Below are positions 19,244 through 24,394 of a stretch of DNA of 24,394 nucleotides, piece after piece. The position numbers and the translations under genes were made by a program. Below the pieces are notes generated by a model that searched no databases, had not been told where the DNA came from, and was given only the letters and a program-made list of their open reading frames with translations. The stretch comes from Botryllus schlosseri (Eukaryota; Chordata; Ascidiacea; Stolidobranchia; Styelidae), in the NCBI GenBank assembly GCA_000444245.1, contig ATSW01015314.1:1-24394 (forward strand), read 5' to 3'. Numbering within the stretch: the stretch's first letter is position 1; the number at the start of each line of letters is the position of its first letter.

Positions 19244-19480
19244 CAGGGGTTCCTAAAGTATGGGTCGTGACATACAAGTAAAGATATTACAGCTGACTAT
19301 AGATTACTTGTGTTCAAATGAACTGTGCATCAACAGCAGCGTTAAAAGAATAAACCATTAAAACATGATATCATACAAAACAAAAAGATTGCAATGAATA
19401 TTTACTACAAATCACTGTGATTTCTGCTGTATGAGTCGGGGTGTGGGTCTTGAACTAGGCAGAACCCCCGAGACTGGTTA
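19244..19480. mobile_element. hAT-like left end next to exon C
   Basis: CAGGGGTTCCTAAAGTATGG then GTCGTGAC starts at 19244, close to the common form CAGGGGTTCCCAAAGTGTGGGTCGCGAC. A possible inner right part, GTGGGTCTTGAACTAGGCAG then AACCCCC, lies at about 19442-19469. The terminus itself and the target duplication are not clear. The start is 51 bp after the exon C donor. Confidence 0.45.
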
Positions 19481-20767
19481 AGCGATCCCCTTTTTGAGGG
19501 CCATTGTGTCTTGCAATATTTCTCTCTTGTCCTGTGTTGTTGTTTACCGCTATGTATAACCGTGTATGTCAAAGTTTGCTGTGTGCGTTATTACCCTACC
19601 GCACTGTCTTCAAGTTGTTCATTTCCTATGTTATGATGTCGTACACACAAAATATTTTCCACATTTCAAATTAGACTTTGCTGTATTACTGGCGTACGCT
19701 ACTGATGAGAGTAGGTCGAAAAGCTTTTAGTGAATAAATGAACGATATGAAATTATCGTTTCGCTTAATTTTAGAGATCTGTAACCCGAATGCCACGCTT
19801 AAATTAATAATGTACATATAAATCAATCTTATTCAAACGTCACTCAAAACTCATTGTGTTGTCACGCGATAACTGAGTATCTAATACAGTGCCTTATTTG
19901 ATGGGTAATGTTTTATATTTTCTATTCAAATTTTCAAAACATGCGGCTTTGTAGTCGATCAAACAAACAACACAATAGGAATCTGGAGGAAATGCACGTT
20001 TACAACTCTGGCGTAACACCGACACGCATTCCTTTGTGCCGCGACGATTTCGTTTCCGGCGTATGTATAGTTTGCGATTCAATTATTAGCATTAATCACT
20101 CCACCGCGTAATATGTTGTTGGTGTGATGTAGCTGCGATTTACTACTCCGTCGTTCTACCGTGATCGTGACGATTGCATTACGTCGATACATGTGTGGGT
20201 CTCCGTTCTGTTTTTTGGGAGATATCGGTTCGAGTCGGTATTTTTCCGACGAATCTCCACTCTGCCAGTGACGCAATGAGGACTGTTTGCGTTCCGCGCG
20301 ATGTCCGTGAAATCCTACTCGTATACTTACCACTCGGCTGAGCTATAATGAATAAGCGTAGCCAGCGTATGTATGAATTTTAATTCTGTATAAATAGCAG
20401 CGCTCTCGGCTATTTTATGCGGAAATGTAATACGGTGAAGATGTACGTCATCGAAAGAGTGGAGTACTTGTTTGCTCATAATACCCAATATTCCCAATTC
20501 ATATATACATCATATAGGTATGGGTGAATTTGGGTAACACTCTTCCGAAGCTGTGTATGAGGTGGTTTCGTGTGCACCACCCAGCGGTAATGCCTCTTAA
20601 TTCTTAGCTTGTACTGGCAAACGTTGGATACTAGTATGGCATTAGATTTGCACTAAAACAGACGCAATTCTGAGTCGTGGGTTCCGGCTCCCGCGAATCC
20701 GACTAAAGATTCGGATTAAGTTTATTACCGTCTTGCGATTTTATCAGTGATTTTTGTCGCTGTAAGC

Positions 20768-21026
20768 CAGTGGTTCTCAAAATGGTTGACCTCGCGACAC
20801 CCTCTGCAAGGTGTAGTTCGTCGCCGGCTAGTACGCGCATATAAGGCTCGGCCTTTATCACGGCCTCATTGCCATTCATAAGTTGTTGTGTGTCTAGCGA
20901 TGACCTTTTTTATTATCAGTTTCCAGTCATCATCTTCCCAAATGCTGCTCAATTTAGATGTCCCGTGTGAATATTTTTCGCGGCACCCCTGATCAATGCA
21001 ATCGGCACTCTAGTGGAGAAACACCG
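20768..21026. mobile_element. hAT-type MITE, 259 bp
   Basis: Left end CAGTGGTTCTCAAAATGG followed by TTGACCTCGCGACACCC. Right end, reversed, CGGTGTTTCTCCACTAGAG followed by TGCCG. The octamers outside, CTGTAAGC (20760-20767) and CTCTGAGC (21027-21034), match in 6 of 8 positions. Inner GCGACACCC and GCGGCACCC blocks near the two ends fit the same family. There is no coding capacity. The worn duplication suggests an old insertion. Confidence 0.7.
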
Positions 21027-21395
21027 CTCTGAGCTTGATATCAACTTTTTTCGCTGTTTGGATTTGTAATTTGCTACGAATTCCATAACAAGGGGAAAAT
21101 GACCTGTCTAATCGTCTCGGCCGCAGTGTAATCTCGGTACGGATTGGAGCAAATATGCGTACCATGGTAATGGTAAACATCTGGTCTTCTCGAAAGCCCG
21201 TAAATCAAGTCATAAATTCTATCCCCCCATCGGAACGTGTCGGTCTTAATCCAAACGGGCAGAATCGGTATCAGTATCTATGCTCCCGCGCGAAAATATT
21301 GCACCCGTTATGCCGTTGTCAGTAACGGCTCATCAATAATAAATGCCGCGAAGCGAAACTGGTTATTTCGACCATTGTCATGTCTCCCGGCTGGG

Positions 21396-21415
21396 CGCGT
21401 ATCGCGCGACACGCG
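21396..21415. repeat. Near-perfect 20-bp palindrome, CpG-rich
   Basis: CGCGTATCGCGCGACACGCG equals its own reverse complement in 18 of 20 positions. It lies in a locally GC-rich patch of the intron with a nearby GTGACGTCA site (about 21429). No known function. Confidence 0.6.
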
Positions 21416-21688
21416 ATAATCGACAGCTGTGACGTCAATAGCGGGGGATAAACACGGTCGAGGCGACATCCGTTGGGTTCGGGTCTTTGAATGTCTTGTC
21501 CTGAAATGCTTAACCTTTTTAAAGCGGGGTGTAATTGCCACTCGCGATAACCTCTTTGAAGTCCGAATTATGAACTTGTAAAGCGGTGCGGTTAGGCTGA
21601 ACGAAATACAATGTCAATACGCGTTTGTGTGACGTTTTCCCATTTCAAGCCTGTAAAGGACTGTGAAATTGCGGCCGCTTGTTGAGTA

Positions 21689-21985
21689 TAGGGTTGGGCG
21701 ATATCGAGTGCCTGGGTGATTCGATTCTAAGTCACGTATTCGAGTTATTATGACGCCATAAAATCAGTGAGATCGACCCTGAAAGTTCAAATATATATCT
21801 TGTTGCGACCACAATGTACATGTAGCTGGTGACACGTCAAGTGTAGAAGTGGGCCGTGCTACAAGTCGGCAGCTATGGAATCAAAAGGAATATTGGCCTG
21901 ATGTAAATGACCATTGTAGTCGACAAACGCTATGAATACCACAAACAAACAACAAATGTCATACAAATTGAATGACTATTTATGA
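21689..21985. mobile_element. TAGGGTTGGGCGATATCG-ended element
   Basis: Starts TAGGGTTGGGCGATATCGAG, a well-known form of DNA-transposon terminus in animals. It shares its later part with 16334-16385 (CCATTGTNGTCGNCAAAC and AAACAAACAA words). The inverted end was not found, so the right limit is approximate. Confidence 0.5.
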
Positions 21986-22895
21986 ACTATGACTATTTCG
22001 AAGAGTTTTGCGATCATTGCTTTGCAGAAATGTTCAATGAATAGTAGTAGCTTCGTGCAACATGCTAATTCTAATCTGATTCGGAAAAACTATAAATTTT
22101 GTAGTTGCCAACTATGCCCAGTCCAAGAATGGAGTACGCTTCCCGCCGTTTCTATTGCAAATACGAACGCTTCGAACATAAGCGCTTCCGTGCCGTCGGC
22201 AAATATATAACGGTGTCGCGATTGCTTGCCGTGATTGGTTTTGCCTTCAACGATATCTCCGTTCGGGAATACCCACGGGGCTTGCGTAATAGGGGATTAG
22301 ACGTGGTCACTTGGTAATCTGATTTTTGAAACTAGAAGCACCATACAAGTGCGAAGCTGCTGCGTTTTGGCTGCAATGCTGTATTTTCGTGTTTTCAAAT
22401 ACATTAAGATCCGCAATATACACCCTTCAACAATTCCTTCTTTAGGAAATGAAGTATGCGCGAGGCCAATTTAAACTAATTACTACCGCCAAATGCGCAT
22501 CTATCACTGGTAGAGCATTGATCCCAAAAAAGTATGCATACTAAGCGCTATCTCCCGTGTAACTGTCTTTTTAGCGGGTTTTACCGGCGTGTGAGTGGAT
22601 TAATAAATATGCCGCGACCGTGTTCTATTCGCCTCGTCTCGCGCGGGCTTATAAATTTAAAACGTATTCCTTGGTTTTCTTCCTGGCGCGCGACCAAACA
22701 GTTCAAAGAAACCGTATCGATCTCGCCTTATGCCGCGTTGTTGACGTTTGTAGTTAATTAAATTTGCCGTCCCTATTACCCTGTTGATTTGGAGATTGAA
22801 AATGGACCGTGTAGAAGTCCAGTAATGATGCAAAAGCGTATTCCGGGGTTCTGATTTGAATTGAAATGTGTCATTGACAGAGCATTTTTTTTTCG

Positions 22896-22922
22896 ATTTC
22901 CACCACTGTGTAAGGTGGAAAT
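22896..22922. repeat. Perfect 9-bp hairpin with 9-nt loop
   Basis: ATTTCCACC (22896-22904) and GGTGGAAAT (22914-22922) are exact reverse complements around ACTGTGTAA. Related to the imperfect hairpin at 2280-2306. Confidence 0.75.
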
Positions 22923-24394
22923 TAGGGAAACGTTTCTTTCTGGTGTAAAATTTTGCTTTCTCGCCCGTACCAACGCCTGAAAAAGCATATCAAATACACT
23001 AAATATTGTGAAGATATATCCACGAGACATGATATTTGTCTTATTAACATAACTCGTTGAATAAATGATATTTTTAGAGTATGGATTGATGCGCAAATGT
23101 AGGACGCTGTATTCTTCTTACACTATATATTTTCTGGAACATGACCGACGGATAACAAGCACAAATTACACATGTAGCTGAACCCGTAAATGCTATTGAT
23201 TATACAATCAAAGCCAACGTCAAGACCGCGTTTGTATATCCGTATCGCTTTCAGTGCATTTAACATACGCGCGCCTCGCATCTGCCGTTGCTTAGCGTAT
23301 ACAGTAAGATAATAGATCTGGTGAAAAATCGATTCGACGCGTATACACACCAGCCGGTCGTAATGGCCGGGTTAATTACACCGGGCCCGATGCACTTCAT
23401 TATTTATGGTACGCCCAATTGCGCGATTTCAAACATTTCGGCAAAAAGGTCATCGTTCAGATTAAAGTGTCATTGTCATTTTTTGTAGACTTGCAAGTTT
23501 TATTCAATTTTTTAGGCGTTTAGCATCAACTAAAACGATCCTAATTTACCAATGAAGCTAGAAAAAATGAGTTTCGAACTCGGAGATGTTTTTTTGACTC
23601 AAAATGTCCCAAAATCAGTGCAAATCCAGGCTCTCCCCAGGCTTCATGTTGCATTCTTATAGGTACATAGCTTATGCTACTTAGGTTAAAAATCATTGGT
23701 AGCATTCCACAACCCTTGATAACTCTATAGAAGGTTGCTTGATAACGAAAAATGATTGCGTATTGCGTTAGTAATTGTATATGACACGAATGAAGAAATT
23801 GCCTTCAAACACTGGTGATCTTTTGTCTCTTATTAACGTTTAACCCCACAGAGAGTCAGAATATATCATTGTGTTAAGGAGAATGAATAAACCCTATAAT
23901 AAAACCATAGTAATAATAGCCGTATAAATTTCACCCGATTTGGTCTCATGTACTCAAACCTTAAATTCTTTAAGAGCCATCGAGGCATTTCTCTGAGGAT
24001 CCAGGCTTTCCACTTGAAAACAATGTCTATTAATCCCGATTCTTGTCATTTCATAATCCCACTCGGTCAAATTTCAACAATGGGGCGTCTGGAATACGAC
24101 CCGGTTAAGGGTCATCCGATGTAGAGGAATATGCCTCCCTTTTGAATTCGCTTGTTTGGTTAGCGACGGATTCTGGACGATTCCGCGAGCGTGTTATCGC
24201 CGGTTTGACGGCCGTCGCCGTGTTATCTTTGCGCTTCGTACTGGATTTAATTCGCCAATGAATTTGTAAACAGCACGAAGGCCCCGTGTTAGATTGTTAT
24301 CTTAGCGGGCGGTTTGTAACCTACACGCTTAATCGGGTATAAATCTACGCCGTTACATTAGTTGCGGTTTATTACAACCCCAACGGCTCCGCCG

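Larger units (their letters stand above)
19193..24394 (+). other. Downstream intron, continuing past the window
   Basis: Starts with GTACGT after exon C in phase 2. No exon encoding the rest of the second MIB/HERC2 domain was found to the end of the window, so this intron is at least 5.2 kb or the next exon was missed. Apart from the listed repeats, the stretches 19500-20767 and 21986-24394 show nothing I can name. An isolated TATAAATA word at about 20389 has no supporting gene. Confidence 0.6.

Noticed and set aside
20220-20240. GGTTCGAGTC resembling a tRNA or SINE B box
   Set aside because: No A box at the proper distance, no cloverleaf and no A-rich tail.
20385-20400. TATAAATA word as a core promoter
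   Set aside because: Isolated within an intron, with no downstream gene start on either strand.
22105-22317. Frame with basic, coding-like composition (RRFYCKYERFEHKRFRAVGKY)
   Set aside because: It looked exon-like, but the product is not recognised, does not continue the MIB/HERC2 domain expected next, and lacks convincing phase-matched splice sites.
24340-24394. GC-rich end (AACCCCAACGGCTCCGCC) as a possible next exon
   Set aside because: No convincing acceptor and no match to the expected second half of the MIB/HERC2 domain; too short to judge at the edge.
1-24394. CRISPR array, prokaryotic operon, rRNA or retroelement coding region
   Set aside because: No regularly spaced short repeats, no dense open frames, no ribosomal sequence and no reverse transcriptase or integrase motif; the introns and transposon ends are eukaryotic.

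Overview
This window is animal genomic DNA. It holds three internal protein-coding exons of one gene on the + strand, the E3 ubiquitin ligase mind bomb 2 (MIB2-like), set in long introns full of remains of small DNA transposons. The species cannot be read from the sequence. Split phase-matched exons, kilobase introns, about 40% GC by eye and many non-autonomous hAT-type ends (CAGTGGTTCTCAACC and relatives) suit an invertebrate metazoan. A tunicate or other invertebrate deuterostome is possible but only a guess.

Layout: 1-13954 contains no exon I can recognise. It holds hAT-type ends (1-100, about 640-873, 3090-3782, 4526 to about 5440 with another element inserted at 4764-5259), scattered degenerate 'CTACTTG' repeats, a three-copy tandem satellite of about 167 bp (9221-9715), a two-copy 65-bp tandem (12020-12131), a stretch of degenerate TTAGGG-like units (12864-12960) and a 436-bp MITE (13423-13858). 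The coding part follows. Exon A (13955-14123) is most of the first MIB/HERC2 domain, exon B (17048-17219) is a complete ZZ zinc finger, and exon C (19046-19192) is the linker and first half of the second MIB/HERC2 domain. Codon phases match exactly across both introns (2924 and 1826 bp). The coding start of the first MIB/HERC2 domain and everything after the second one lie outside the window or are not recognisable in it. 19193-24394 is read as intron, with a hAT-like end (19244), a 259-bp hAT-type MITE (20768-21026) and a GGGCGATATCG-ended element (21689 onward).

The three exons together encode the substrate-binding N-terminal module (MIB/HERC2 - ZZ - MIB/HERC2) that in mind bomb proteins contacts Notch ligands before their ubiquitination. 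No long transposase, reverse transcriptase, rRNA, tRNA or CRISPR signal was found. The longest open frames outside the exons (up to 118 codons) are of the size expected by chance.

The most notable structure is a pair of the same MITE in opposite orientation, 436 and 433 bp. One lies 96 bp upstream of exon A and the other 46 bp downstream of exon B. The pair could fold the pre-mRNA so that exons A and B sit in a loop, an arrangement known to favour exon circularisation and RNA editing.
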